The notes: generated by a model not told the origin, from the sequence alone. A stretch of DNA of 64,000 bases from CAZUWH01 sp964624075 (GCA_964624075.1 CAZUWH010000008.1:37643-101642); one strand, 5' to 3'; numbered from the stretch's first letter, positions 18,015 through 29,295 are shown. Made by a program: numbers and translations.

Positions 18015-19396
18015 TCCGGTCTCTCCTGTCCGTTTCCCGCCAACACGCTGTCACCCTTGAGCTGATGCGGGGCCATGCGGCTGGCCAGCCAGGCAGACAC
18101 CATGATCCGGGCGGCCTCGGATAGCCCAGGCAGATCCGCTGCCACCGCATCGATGACATCATCAAGAAACGCCTCGATCAGGAGAGCACGAGCGGTGTCG
18201 ACATCGAGGCCGCGGGCACGCAGGTAGAACAGGGCGTCCTCGTCCAGCGCCCCGGCGGTCGCCCCGTGGCTGCACCTGACATCATCGGCGTAGATTTCAA
18301 GTTCCGGCTTGCAGTCCACTTCAGCCTGAGGCGACAGCAACAAGGCCTTGTGAAGCTGGTAGCCATCACTCTTTTGCGCAGCAGGGCGGACGCCGATGCA
18401 TCCCTGAAAAACACCCCGGCCATTGCCATCCAGTACACCTTTGAACATCTGGCGCGACGTGGTGGCCGGCGCGGTGTGATCGACGACGATGGTATTGTCG
18501 ACATGACGATTGCCGTCGGCGGTATAGGCCCCATGCAGACGACAGGCTGCGCCCGTTCCCCCCAACGTCACCAAAAGCTCGTTGCGGACCAGGCCAAGAC
18601 CGGTGGTGAGGGTGAAACGCTGATAGAGCCCGTCTTTTGCAACTTCCACGGCGGTAAAACCGATGACATCAGTCTCGCAGGCACCCGACTGGGCAAGGAC
18701 ATGGGCAAAGGCGGCTCCGGCTTCGACATGGACAAGACCGACCATGTTGACAAGGGAAGGACCGAGACCGATGTGGCTTTCGATCAGGGTGGCGCGGCTC
18801 CCGCCCTCGGCCATCACCACCAGACAGGGATGGGTGAGAATCGGGAAGGCATCGGCCTGTGGCGCCGAAACCAGAACCACATGCAGAGGCTGATCGATCG
18901 CCAGACCGCCTTCGTAGCGCACGACCAGACCATCCTCCAGCCAGGCGGTATTGAGGGCTGCCATGGCTGGCGCGTTTCCTGGCGAGAGCAGGAGTCCTTC
19001 CAACCCGCTACTGTCATTGAGCAAAGCCTCCGCCAACGGTTCGACCGTGAGGCCATCGGGCAGATCGTTCAGAGGTGACGACAGTGCCGGCGACAGACGG
19101 CCATTGACCAGCACCAGCCGCGGCCCGGCGACAGACAGCAGACTCTCCGTTGGCAGGGAAGCGACGGCAGCCGTTTCTCTCCCTGCCCCTTCCGCCCTTC
19201 GGTAGGAGCGCATCGCCAGGGGCTTCAGGTTGGTGTACTTCCATGCCTCGACCTTGGGGGTCGGTGTCCCCCCCAGCGCCTGGTAACGGGCAAGGCCAGC
19301 CCGGCGGAGACTCGTCACCCATAGCGGCAGAGTGGTCGGGGGATCTGCCCAATGATCAAGGAAAGGCAGCGCGGCGGCAGGAGGTGTAGCAGTCAT
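18011..19396 (-). CDS. sufD: Fe-S cluster assembly scaffold subunit SufD
   Basis: SufD partners with SufB and SufC in the SufBC2D scaffold. The 461-aa protein carries the SUF-FeS assembly beta-helix core (FQGCIGVRPAAQKSDGYQ, then LLLSPQAEVDCKPELEIYAD, and VRCSHGATAGALDEDALFYL). The conserved His in CSHGATAG is present. It is separated from sufC by 85 bases, the largest internal gap of the operon, and overlaps sufS by four. Confidence 0.96.
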   Translation of the reverse strand: MTATPPAAALPFLDHWADPPTTLPLWVTSLRRAGLARYQALGGTPTPKVEAWKYTNLKPLAMRSYRRAEGAGRETAAVASLPTESLLSVAGPRLVLVNGRLSPALSSPLNDLPDGLTVEPLAEALLNDSSGLEGLLLSPGNAPAMAALNTAWLEDGLVVRYEGGLAIDQPLHVVLVSAPQADAFPILTHPCLVVMAEGGSRATLIESHIGLGPSLVNMVGLVHVEAGAAFAHVLAQSGACETDVIGFTAVEVAKDGLYQRFTLTTGLGLVRNELLVTLGGTGAACRLHGAYTADGNRHVDNTIVVDHTAPATTSRQMFKGVLDGNGRGVFQGCIGVRPAAQKSDGYQLHKALLLSPQAEVDCKPELEIYADDVRCSHGATAGALDEDALFYLRARGLDVDTARALLIEAFLDDVIDAVAADLPGLSEAARIMVSAWLASRMAPHQLKGDSVLAGNGQERPE

Positions 19397-19481
19397 GGCT
19401 GGCTCTTCATTTGGCTTGTTTGCCCCGAATCATCTGTACCACGTCGTTTGCATCTTCCTGATTTCATGCTGTTTACCCTAT

Positions 19482-20237
19482 TCATGCGGCGGCCGTGGCG
19501 AAGGGGGCGTACCCTTTGGCCTCCAGTTCCAGTGCCAGTTCCTTGCCGCCGGAGCGGACGATACGTCCTCCCGCCAGGACATGCACATAATCGGGAACGA
19601 TGTATTCCAGAAGTCTCTGGTAATGGGTAATGACGAGGAACGAGCGCTGCGCCGAGCGCAGGGCATTCACGCCTTCGGCGACAATCTTCAAGGCGTCGAT
19701 GTCAAGCCCTGAATCGGTTTCGTCCAGCACGACCAGCCGGGGTTCCAGCAAGGCCATCTGCAAAACCTCGGTCCGTTTCTTCTCGCCGCCGGAGAACCCG
19801 ACATTGAGAGGGCGCCGCAGCATGTCGTCACTTACGCCCAACCGTTGTGTCTTCTCCTGTATCAGCTTCAGGAACTGCATGGCATCAAGCTCGGCCTCGC
19901 CGCGGGCCCTGCGCTGGGCATTCAGGGCGGTTTTAAGGAATGTGGTCGTGGCCACACCCGGAATCTCGACCGGATATTGGAAAGCAAGAAAGATGCCAGC
20001 ACTGGCCCGTTCTTCCGGAGCGAGCGCGAGCAGATCCTGGCCTTCGTAGAGGATGGTGCCAGCGGTGACCTGGTAGCCGGGCTGCCCCGCGATGACATTG
20101 GACAAGGTGCTCTTGCCAGCGCCATTGGGTCCCATGATGGCATGGACCTCGCCCGGGGCGATGGACAGGGTGATGCCCCTCAGGATGGGCCTGTCCCCCA
20201 CAGAGGCGTGCAAGTCACGGATGTCGATATGTGCCAT
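19482..20237 (-). CDS. sufC: Fe-S assembly ATPase SufC
   Basis: Cytosolic ABC-type ATPase that drives the SufBD scaffold. The 251-aa sequence has Walker A (GPNGAGKST), the signature (GFSGGEKKRTEV), Walker B (LVVLDETDSGLDIDALK) and the switch His (VITHYQRLL). There are no membrane segments, as expected for SufC. Starts 74 bases downstream of the sufB stop. Confidence 0.97.
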   Translation of the reverse strand: MAHIDIRDLHASVGDRPILRGITLSIAPGEVHAIMGPNGAGKSTLSNVIAGQPGYQVTAGTILYEGQDLLALAPEERASAGIFLAFQYPVEIPGVATTTFLKTALNAQRRARGEAELDAMQFLKLIQEKTQRLGVSDDMLRRPLNVGFSGGEKKRTEVLQMALLEPRLVVLDETDSGLDIDALKIVAEGVNALRSAQRSFLVITHYQRLLEYIVPDYVHVLAGGRIVRSGGKELALELEAKGYAPFATAAA

Positions 20238-20311
20238 GATTGGAAACCCCCTTTGTTTGCTTGTCTACCTTCGTCTCTTCCGTTGTTGTCACCGTCACCC
20301 GGCTGTGTCGT

Positions 20312-21778
<1,467 letters not shown>

Positions 21779-21807
21779 GGGCAAATCCCTCATTGTCTTA
21801 TGTTTCC

Positions 21808-22341
21808 TCAGGCCGGCGGCCTTGCGCTGCCCGATTCGTGTTCCTCAGGTAGGGTCGGACTGTATCCGTACACGGCCGGGCTGTGATCCGGCACTGCTAT
21901 GGTCGGCTGCGGACCGTCACGTACGGCCGGCCCAAGGGATGGCATGGCCACAAGATCGGCGAGCGAAACCTCTTGCAACGCGCGACGGATGGCCTGATTA
22001 ACGTGGTTCCAGTGGCCATGCATAGGGCAGAGACGTTCGATTCCGCACAGATCATCGCCACCCTCAACGCAGGTTGTAATGGCGATGGGTCCCTCTACAG
22101 CCTCGATGATGTCGGCCACCGAAATTTCCGTGGCCGCCCGTTTCAGGCTGTAACCACCTGCAACCCCACGGTACGATCTCACCAAGTGACCGTGAACGAG
22201 GGCTTTCAGCAGCTTGGCAACCGTTGGCAACGGCACCCCCGTCTCGGCGGCAATCTGGGAAACGGTACGTACCCCTTCGACACGCAGCATCCCGGCAAGA
22301 ACGAGGACGGCATAATCCGTGAGACGGTTGATGCGAATCAT
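21808..22341 (-). CDS. Rrf2-family SUF operon regulator (SufR/IscR-like)
   Basis: Rrf2 transcription factor leading the suf operon. The N-terminal winged helix reads INRLTDYAVLVLAGML with a recognition region VPLPTVAKLLKAL and GVAGGYSLKRA. Three cysteines (TTCVEGGDDLCGIERLCPMH) match the Fe-S ligand spacing of this family, so it probably senses cluster status. I chose ATG 22341 (177 aa), which has GGAG six bases upstream, rather than the TTG two codons earlier. The C-terminal 40 residues are extra and low in complexity. It should repress its own operon through the palindrome at 22366-22379. Confidence 0.92.
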   Translation of the reverse strand: MIRINRLTDYAVLVLAGMLRVEGVRTVSQIAAETGVPLPTVAKLLKALVHGHLVRSYRGVAGGYSLKRAATEISVADIIEAVEGPIAITTCVEGGDDLCGIERLCPMHGHWNHVNQAIRRALQEVSLADLVAMPSLGPAVRDGPQPTIAVPDHSPAVYGYSPTLPEEHESGSARPPA

Positions 22342-22365
22342 GAACAACTCCGGGATGATAAAACA

Positions 22366-22379
22366 GTACTATATTAGTC
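22366..22379 (-). promoter_or_regulatory. Candidate Rrf2 operator for the suf operon
   Basis: The minus strand reads GACTAATATAGTAC with an ACTA-ATA-TAGT inverted repeat, close in style to type 1 IscR sites. It lies about 25 bases upstream of the regulator's start, where it would overlap the promoter. Identification is by symmetry and position only. Confidence 0.5.
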
Positions 22380-22589
22380 CTCTTTTACCTAGGCCGGTTT
22401 TTTCTTCCTGTCAAGGCCTTATCCATGTAAGGATCTTATATAAGCAAGATCCATGATAGGTGGATGCAGGTAGAATGACCGGGAGCAAGGAGAGGGCAGG
22501 AGAGGGTGACCCTTCTCCGCAGATGCTGGTCTTTCGGAAACGAAACAGGGAAGGCGTGGCTCCTCCCCATGCTCTTTCGAGTCCATGAC

Positions 22590-23153
22590 ATGCAGGTTGC
22601 GCCAGTAGACCCAGAAGAATTGGTGCCACTTGCCCCGTTGACCTTCGTGATCGGCGGGGCGCGGTCGGGCAAGAGCACCTTTGCGGAAGCTCTGGTGACC
22701 GCCCATGCCGCCCGTGCCGGTCAGAGGCCGGTCTATCTGGCCACGGCGGAAGCGCAGGATGCGGAAATGGCGGAACGAATCCGCCGTCACCAGAGCCGTC
22801 GCGGCCATCTGTGGGAGACGATCGAAGCCCCCCGGGTCAGGTCGTCCGTTCTGGCCAGCCTGCCGATGGGGGCTCCGGTGCTGCTCGACTGCCTGACTCT
22901 GTGGTTATCCAACCTCATGCGGGCGGGTGCCGACCCCGAAAGCGCCTGTCTTGACCTACTGGCAGGTCTGACCGCGGCGCCTGGACCGGTCGTTATCGTC
23001 AGCAACGAAGTCGGCCAAGGCATTGTTCCGGACAATGCCTTGGCCCGGGCCTTCCGGGACCACGCCGGTCATCTGAACCAGCAAATGGCCGCTGCCGCCC
23101 GGCGGGTAATCCTGGTCACGGCCGGTCTGCCGCTCGTCCTCAAGGCAGAGTAG
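22590..23153 (+). CDS. cobU: Adenosylcobinamide kinase / guanylyltransferase
   Basis: Bifunctional enzyme of the late cobalamin pathway that phosphorylates adenosylcobinamide and attaches GMP (CobU, also called CobP). The P-loop reads IGGARSGKSTFAEAL, then VYLATAEAQDAEMAERIRRH, the LLDCLTLWLSNLM motif and VIVSNEVGQGIVPDN, all diagnostic. The start is uncertain: ATG 22590 gives 187 aa, ATG 22569 adds seven residues, and neither has a strong Shine-Dalgarno. No other cobalamin gene is in the window. Divergent from the suf operon. Confidence 0.94.
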   Translation: MQVAPVDPEELVPLAPLTFVIGGARSGKSTFAEALVTAHAARAGQRPVYLATAEAQDAEMAERIRRHQSRRGHLWETIEAPRVRSSVLASLPMGAPVLLDCLTLWLSNLMRAGADPESACLDLLAGLTAAPGPVVIVSNEVGQGIVPDNALARAFRDHAGHLNQQMAAAARRVILVTAGLPLVLKAE

Positions 23154-23691
23154 GACATGTGGCCTGCATAAAGTGTTTCATTGCACCCCCCAAATACCCC
23201 TCTCTCTCAGTGGAACCTTCTCTCCCCCATCAGGGGAATGGCGTGTTCCCTCCAGGCGGAGGCTGCACGTCTTCCTCGATCCTCTCCCCACGAACCCTTT
23301 CCACTCCCACCGACGCATACAGGCACTGATTGTACCATGAGGTTGTCAAGGCTGTAAGCATACGGCAGTGCTTGCTCGCACGGGTGTGACAGTTCCAACT
23401 GTGAATACTTCTCTTCGCCAGATGACCATGTTGTCCTCCGGTTCCCTTAAATTCCAAGGGACTGGGGCTCTTAAACACATCATGAACATATTGCTATTGC
23501 AGGAAAAGATTGGAGAATCTCCTCCGTGCGGAGGGAAGGGCAAGGGAAAGAGGAAGGCATTATGCGTTCTCCTCCATCCCTTCAGGCCTTCGACGCAAAC
23601 TAAAAACGGCCCCAGCAGGGGAAGATGGAAAGGCCTTCGGACTTGCCAGCAGGCGTTGAGAAAAAGGCGCCAGTTCCTTAAAGTGGCGGAC
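23154..23691. repeat. Intergenic region rich in CT/GA-rich palindromes
   Basis: About 540 bases without a gene. It contains degenerate members of the CT-rich palindrome family: TCTCCCCCATCAGGGG at 23221-23236, CCTCCAGGCGGAGG near 23250-23263, and TCTCCTCCGTGCGGAGG at 23518-23534. The frame leading into the M23 gene is open here by chance only. Confidence 0.5.
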
Positions 23692-24786
23692 ATGAAGGAA
23701 GGATCGTTCCGTGCCACAGGCTGCAAGAGTTTGGCCATCGTCATGGTCGGCGTGGTCGTGGTCGCCTGCCAGCGCATGGAACCACCGGTGCCTCTTGTTC
23801 TCAACATGCCCGGTGCCAGTCAGTGCGTCCGTCCCCCTGGCCATGGGCCCACGGCCATCGTGGTCCGCAAAGGCGATACCCTGTACGCGGTTGCCCGTCG
23901 CTACAAGGTGTCGGTGAAGGCCGTGATCATCACCAACCAGTTGCAACCGCCTTTTCTGTTGCGGGCAGGTCAATCCCTGACCTTGCCGTCGCAGAAGATT
24001 CATGTGGTCGAAAAGGGCGATACTCTGTATGGTATCGCTCGCGTATATGATGTTGAGGTTCCCCTCCTGGCCCGCACCAACGGGCTTTCATCGCCCTACA
24101 AACTTCTGATCGGCCAGGCGTTGTCCATTCCTGCCCCGCTCAGGCGTCTGCCCGTGACATCCTCTGCACCTGTTGCCGGAAAGATGGAAGAAACACTCTC
24201 TGCCGGTTCTGCCGGCCCGGACCGCAGCAGGGGCAGGGAAGCGGAGGAACACCCTGCTGGCATCGTGACGGTCGAGCCCCTGCCGCTACTGCCGCGAGGG
24301 GGTGGTCCGCCCCAGGCATCTCCACCCGTCGTCCCGCCGCGTGTTCCGGCAGAAAGCACATCCCCTGCCCGTCCCGCCAATGCCAACCTTCCGAAGCCGC
24401 CCAGACGCTCGGGTCAGCCGTTGTTGTGGCCCGTCACCGGCAAGATGCTGAGCCGTTATGGCGCTCTGGGCGATGGTACGCATCATGACGGGATCAATAT
24501 TGCCGCGCCGCGGGGAACGCCTGTACGGGCGGCTGACAACGGCGTTGTGGTGTATGTCGGCAACGAGCTGAAAAACTTCGGCAATCTGCTGCTTATCCGA
24601 CACGCAGACAACCTTTTGACTGCCTATGCCCACCATGACACCATTCTGGTCCGGCGCGGCGACACGGTGAAACGGGGACAGATCGTCGGCACCGTAGGCG
24701 CCACCGGTGGCGTCAACGCGCCGCAGCTCCATTTCGAAGTGCGTCAGGGAGTCAAGGCGGTGGATCCCGTTCCATATCTTTCTTGA
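23692..24786 (+). CDS. LysM/M23 lipoprotein, NlpD/DipM-type murein hydrolase factor
   Basis: Envelope protein that controls or performs peptidoglycan cleavage at division. ATG 23692 opens a lipoprotein signal ending VVVVAC, so the mature protein is probably lipid-anchored. Two LysM repeats follow (IVVRKGDTLYAVARRYKVSV and IHVVEKGDTLYGIARVYDVE), then a Pro-rich linker, then a C-terminal M23 domain with HHDGINIAA, YAHHDTI and PQLHFEVR. The first M23 position reads HHDGIN (H-x3-D family pattern near-match) and the HxH reads QLHF. In NlpD-like factors these metal ligands are often lost and the domain acts as an amidase activator, so either role is possible. The 364-aa length is typical. Confidence 0.88.
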   Translation: MKEGSFRATGCKSLAIVMVGVVVVACQRMEPPVPLVLNMPGASQCVRPPGHGPTAIVVRKGDTLYAVARRYKVSVKAVIITNQLQPPFLLRAGQSLTLPSQKIHVVEKGDTLYGIARVYDVEVPLLARTNGLSSPYKLLIGQALSIPAPLRRLPVTSSAPVAGKMEETLSAGSAGPDRSRGREAEEHPAGIVTVEPLPLLPRGGGPPQASPPVVPPRVPAESTSPARPANANLPKPPRRSGQPLLWPVTGKMLSRYGALGDGTHHDGINIAAPRGTPVRAADNGVVVYVGNELKNFGNLLLIRHADNLLTAYAHHDTILVRRGDTVKRGQIVGTVGATGGVNAPQLHFEVRQGVKAVDPVPYLS

Positions 24787-24924
24787 GAGCCGGGCCGGGT
24801 GGTCTGAGTACGGGAAGGGGAGACGGGTCTCTGCAAGGACGCGCTTTTCTATCCTTTTTATCTTTCGGGCGACGGATTTTTTCCGGCGATCAATATTTCC
24901 TCTTTTAATTTTGCCGGATCACGG

Positions 24925-25281
24925 TATAAGCAGAAACTAGACGCGCACGCGCACGTGCCTCTGGCCCTCTGGTTAAGCAACGACGTCAGAGTGTTCTCCT
25001 GTCACCGGATCACCAATCCGGTAGCCTAGAGGATGTGGCAATGTCCGCAGTGTTTTTCCAGATGGGGAATAGGCCTGCTTGTGTCTGGAGGTCATCCTTC
25101 TCCGTGCCCAAAACCGTGGCCATGTTCTGGCGTCGGGCGGTTTCTAGGGCAGGACGGAGACGGCGCGCCTGGTATCGTCCCGATTCAGCCTGATGTTGTT
25201 CATGGCTCCAGACGGCGGCCGTTAAACTAGATCTTTCTTTTCTTTCAGTAATTCACGTGTCGTGTACAGAGGGAGTGCGCG
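24925..25281 (+). promoter_or_regulatory. Long structured leader of the ornithine decarboxylase gene (speF-motif candidate)
   Basis: About 350 bases without a gene precede the decarboxylase. They include GCACGCGCACGTGC (24945 region) and a perfect hairpin ACCGGAT-CACCA-ATCCGGT (25005-25023). The speF RNA motif is a several-hundred-base leader known in alphaproteobacteria upstream of this same gene class. Gene context and length fit, and the CACCGGATCACCAATCCGG segment resembles what I remember of that motif. Only a covariance-model search would settle it. Confidence 0.42.
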
Positions 25282-26412
25282 ATGACTGAGAAGATCTGCC
25301 GGTTCCTAGACGAACAGCGGCCGTCTTCGCCGTGTCTTGTCGTGGATCTTGACATCATTGCCGAGAATTACAATAAACTGCGTACCTATCTTCCGGTGGC
25401 TGATATCTGTTACGCCGTCAAGGCCAATCCCGCCCGCGAGGTCGTCGAGCGGCTGGTATCACTAGGATCGAGTTTCGACGTGGCGAGCCCCGCCGAGATC
25501 GACCTGTGTCTGGGCTGCGGCGTCAGTCCTGCCTGCATGTCTTATGGGAATACCATCAAGAAACAGGCCGATATCGCCTACGCGTACCGGCATGGCATTC
25601 GGCTGTTTGCTTTCGACAGCGCGGCTGAGTTGCACAAACTGGCCCTTGCCGCCCCGGGGGCACAGGTCTTTTGCCGGATTCTCGTCGATAATACAGGTGC
25701 GGAGTGGCCCCTGTCGCGCAAGTTCGGCTGCGACATCGAGATGGCGGTGGATCTGTTGAAACTGGCCCAGCAGATCGGGCTTGAACCTTACGGTGTAGCT
25801 TTCCATGTCGGCTCGCAGCAGACCGACCTCACCCAATGGGATGCGGCGGTCGGCAAGACCGCCATGCTGTTCACGGCCTTGAACGAAGCCGGCATCGAAC
25901 TGAAACTGGTCAACCTGGGCGGCGGTTTTCCGGCCCGCTATCGTTCGGAAATCGAGGGGCTTGAGACCTATTGCACCGCGGTCATGAATGCGATGACCAA
26001 GCATTTCCGCAATAATCTGCCCATCATGATCCTGGAACCGGGGCGATCGCTGGTCGGCGATTCAGGCGTATTGCAGGCCGAAGTCGTCCTGATTTCGCGC
26101 AAGAGCTATCAGGATGAGACCCGCTGGATCTATCTGGATGTTGGCCGCTTTGGCGGCCTGGCTGAAACCGAAAACGAATGCATCAAGTATCGAATCGTCA
26201 CGCCTGATGTTGGTGGCGTCACCGGACCGGTCATCCTGGCCGGGCCGACCTGTGATTCCGTCGATATCCTGTATGAAAAGGCCGGTTATGAAATGCCGCT
26301 GGATCTGAAGGTCGGGGACCGGGTCCACATCCTGTCCACCGGCGCTTACACCGCTTCCTATTCCAGTGTCAATTTCAATGGCTTTGCGCCTCTGCGCTCC
26401 TATTTCATCTGA
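25282..26412 (+). CDS. Ornithine (lysine/ornithine) decarboxylase, PLP fold type III
   Basis: Makes putrescine from ornithine, or cadaverine from lysine. The 376-aa protein is the short eukaryote-like form common in alphaproteobacteria. The PLP-Lys is in CYAVKANP (Lys47). Other motifs are the HVGSQ loop, LVNLGGGFPA, the phosphate-binding ILEPGRSLVG, the active-site Cys in GPTCDSVDIL, and GAYTASYSSVNFNGF. Start ATG 25282 follows GGGAG. The leader may regulate it by polyamine or ornithine level. Substrate preference cannot be read from sequence here. Confidence 0.93.
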   Translation: MTEKICRFLDEQRPSSPCLVVDLDIIAENYNKLRTYLPVADICYAVKANPAREVVERLVSLGSSFDVASPAEIDLCLGCGVSPACMSYGNTIKKQADIAYAYRHGIRLFAFDSAAELHKLALAAPGAQVFCRILVDNTGAEWPLSRKFGCDIEMAVDLLKLAQQIGLEPYGVAFHVGSQQTDLTQWDAAVGKTAMLFTALNEAGIELKLVNLGGGFPARYRSEIEGLETYCTAVMNAMTKHFRNNLPIMILEPGRSLVGDSGVLQAEVVLISRKSYQDETRWIYLDVGRFGGLAETENECIKYRIVTPDVGGVTGPVILAGPTCDSVDILYEKAGYEMPLDLKVGDRVHILSTGAYTASYSSVNFNGFAPLRSYFI

Positions 26413-26425
26413 ACAATCGTGAATA

Positions 26426-26465
26426 CGCTGCCAGGCACCCTGCAGCGACGGTTGCGTTTTCTTTC
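26426..26465 (+). terminator. Possible terminator after ornithine decarboxylase
   Basis: CGCTGCCAGG-CAC-CCTGCAGCG forms a 9-bp stem with one bulged base and a 3-base loop just after the stop codon. A T-rich stretch (GTTTTCTTTCTT) begins eight bases after the stem, somewhat far for a classical intrinsic terminator. Confidence 0.4.
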
Positions 26466-26603
26466 TTCACCCTTGTAAATTTTGGCTCGACAGACAGGAT
26501 GAAAGCCGATGGGAATCATGTCAGTGTAACATACCGGCGTGCACCAGGTTAACATCATGCAAAGGAACCGCTACCGGAGCCCGGCAGTGACGAGTGGGCT
26601 TGG

Positions 26604-27611
26604 GTGGGACGCCCCTCTGCCGGGTTGAGGAGCCAGATTCCGCAAGATCTCCTTGCCAACCGCAAGCGCTTTTCTGCGGAAAGACAGCGTCGATCTGTCG
26701 TGTCTGCAACCGCTATGCCAGCCGCAGAGCCAGCGGCACGCCGCTATGTAAGCAACGAAGACATTCTCAATACCCTTCTCGCCATGACGGAAGGCATCGA
26801 GACTCTTGTCGTCGAGACCATGGCAGTGGAACGAAAAGCGAATTCATGGGCAGAGACGGCGTCTTCTTTTGAAGATATACGGATCATCGTCGCCCAGGCC
26901 GTCATCGCCGATGGCTGAGATCGAGCGGATCGTCCAGACCATGGCAGGACTTCCGGGATACCTTGGCTGCCGGCAATGGCGGAAGCGGTTCAGGGCACGG
27001 CGCAGGCCATCGCTGCGCAGATGACTGACATCAAGCAGATGACGCAGGAAATCAAGGATATCGAGGATGCCTCTTTCCGCGGCATGCGCAAGGAATTAAC
27101 CGATATGATGAATCATACCAGGGCAGAGATCACAGCCTTGCGTCCGGAGGGGGCCGACGACAAGCAGATCGCAATTGCCACCAATGAACTGGACGCCGTG
27201 GTCGAAGCTACCGAGATGGCGACCTCGGAAATTCTGGAACAGGCGGAAAACATCCAGACCATTTTTAGAATTTACGGGAGGCCTGTGCTGCCAATCACAT
27301 GGACGATCTGGCCTGCTACATCGATGAACTGGAGAACGTCTGGACAGCCCTTCTGCTGGCGTGCGGATTCCAGGGTATTACCTGGTCAACGCATCAACAA
27401 GATTGTCAATACCCTGCTTTATATCGAGCAGCATATCAGCACCATGATGGCCATCTGGTAGATCGAGCGAGGCACCGGCCAGTCGTATCTGATGGTCAAT
27501 GCGCCCGATGGTCAGCGTCCGGACAAGGATCTCCTCCACGGCCTCCAGCTTGGCAATGGCGGCGTCAACCAGGAAGACATCGATGCCCTGTTTGGACTAA
27601 AGCGTCATTAG
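26604..27611 (+). pseudogene. cheZ: CheZ-type chemotaxis phosphatase, degraded
   Basis: Remnant of an alphaproteobacterial CheZ, which dephosphorylates CheY. The N-terminal part (YVSNEDILNTLLAMTEGIE) lies in one frame. The helical middle (AEAVQGTAQAIAAQMTDI, DAVVEATEMATSEILEQAEN) is in another. The hallmark CheZ active helix appears as ACGFQGITW and GQRINKIVNTLLYIEQ in two further frames. The C-terminal CheY-binding tail (NGGVNQEDIDALFG) ends at TAG 27609-27611. Four or more frame changes show clear decay. It lies far from the chemotaxis operon at 45-51 kb but has met the same fate. Convergent with tldD. Confidence 0.78.
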
Positions 27612-27623
27612 CGGAAGGGCGCG

Positions 27624-29054
27624 CTACAGACTGGTACCGCCCACCGTCAGGCTGTCTATCCGTATCGTTGGCTGGCCCACGCCGACCGGCACGGTCTGTC
27701 CACCCTTGCCACAGTTCCCGATGCCGTCATCCAGCTTCAGGTCGTTGCCGATCATGCTCACCCGGGTCAGGGCATCAGGACCGTTGCCGATCAGTGTGGC
27801 TCCCCGGACGGCCGGACCGATTTTACCGCTTTCAATCAGATATGCCTCCGAGGCCGCGAACACGAACTTGCCCGAGGTGATGTCCACCTGCCCACCGCCG
27901 AAATTCGCTGCATAGAGTCCTCGTTTGACCGAGGCAATGATTTCGGCTGGCTCGGTGTTCCCAGCCAGCATGAAAGTGTTAGTCATGCGCGGCAGGGGGG
28001 CATAAGCATAGGATTGGCGGCGTCCATTGCCCGTGGGATGTCTTCCCATTAGGCGCGCACTGAGACGGTCCTGCATGTATCCGACCAGAATGCCATCTTC
28101 GATCAGTACCGTGCAGCGGGTCTGGGTACCTTCGTCGTCAATAGACAGCGATCCCCGACGATCGGGCAGCGTACCGTCATCTACCACTGTCACACCCGGG
28201 GCTGCCACCCGTTGTCCCATCAGAGCAGAAAAGGCTGAGGTCTTCTTGCGGTTGAAATCTCCTTCCAGACCGTGCCCCACGGCTTCGTGCAGCAGCACGC
28301 CCGGCCAGCCTGGTCCCAGCACCACCGGCATCTCGCCAGCCGGTGCCGGAATCGACTCCAGATTGACCAGCGCCTGGCGCAGCGCCTCATCCACCGTGGC
28401 ACGCCAGGATTGCAGAGTCACGAAGGTGTCATAGGCCATCCGGCCACCGGCACCATGGCTGCCGGTTTCCTGGCGGTCTCCCTGCCCGACCATGATGGAG
28501 ACATTGAGACGCACAAGCGGACGGATGTCGCCTGCCGTCTGTCCGTCGGCGCGCAGGATATAAACACCTTGCCAGTTGCCGGCGAGGGTGGCGATGACCT
28601 GCCTGACCCGCGCGTCGCGGCTGCGGGCATAGGCGTCGATGTCCGAGAGCACCTTGATCTTGGCATCGAACGGCATTAGAGCGAGGGGGTTCAGATCGGC
28701 ATAGAAGGTCTGGCTGGTGGGGAGCGGTGGCACGGCCTGTCCCACGCTGCCGCCACGAACGGTCTTCACGGTCTCCCCTGCCCGTTGCAGGGCTGCAAGG
28801 GACAACGTGCTAGCATGGGCATAGCCGACGGCTTCCCCCGATACCGCCCGCAGCCCGAGCCCCTGGGCACTGTCGAACGAAGCGTTCCTGATTCGTCCGT
28901 CATCGATGCTGAAACCTTCCGACTGACGGTATTCCAGAAACAATTCACCATCATCCGCGCCAGCCAGGGCGTCTGCGACAAGGCGGCAACTGGCTTCCTT
29001 GTCCAGACCGGTATCGGTAAAAAACAGTTCCTCGGCACGGGCAGTATCAGGCAT
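27624..29054 (-). CDS. tldD: TldD metalloprotease
   Basis: Zinc protease of the TldD/PmbA system, which degrades unfolded peptides and processes some ribosomal peptides and the CcdA antitoxin. The 476-aa frame is intact. The metal site is LLHEAVGHGLEGDFNRKKTS, a variant HExxxH typical of TldD, with a conserved Cys-region motif LIEDGILVGYMQDRLSARL and GNGRRQSYAYAPLPRMTNTF. PmbA/TldE, its partner, is not in this window. Confidence 0.95.
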   Translation of the reverse strand: MPDTARAEELFFTDTGLDKEASCRLVADALAGADDGELFLEYRQSEGFSIDDGRIRNASFDSAQGLGLRAVSGEAVGYAHASTLSLAALQRAGETVKTVRGGSVGQAVPPLPTSQTFYADLNPLALMPFDAKIKVLSDIDAYARSRDARVRQVIATLAGNWQGVYILRADGQTAGDIRPLVRLNVSIMVGQGDRQETGSHGAGGRMAYDTFVTLQSWRATVDEALRQALVNLESIPAPAGEMPVVLGPGWPGVLLHEAVGHGLEGDFNRKKTSAFSALMGQRVAAPGVTVVDDGTLPDRRGSLSIDDEGTQTRCTVLIEDGILVGYMQDRLSARLMGRHPTGNGRRQSYAYAPLPRMTNTFMLAGNTEPAEIIASVKRGLYAANFGGGQVDITSGKFVFAASEAYLIESGKIGPAVRGATLIGNGPDALTRVSMIGNDLKLDDGIGNCGKGGQTVPVGVGQPTIRIDSLTVGGTSL

Positions 29055-29295
29055 GACGGAGTCTCTCTTTGAGCGGGGATGGAAGAAGCGTAATCATACA
29101 AATTCTAGAAAATTCCGGGAAGGGCTGTGTGACCAAGGTGACCGGGGAAAAGAAGAACGTCCCGGTTTTCAGAAAAAACGGCGGACGTGCGGGAGAGTGC
29201 ATGGTCGATCCCCGCCCTGGCATGCGCAACCCTGGTCAGGACGGCACCTCCTGGCACAAACGCAAGTGCGTCCCGGCTGGTGAAGGGAAACAGGT

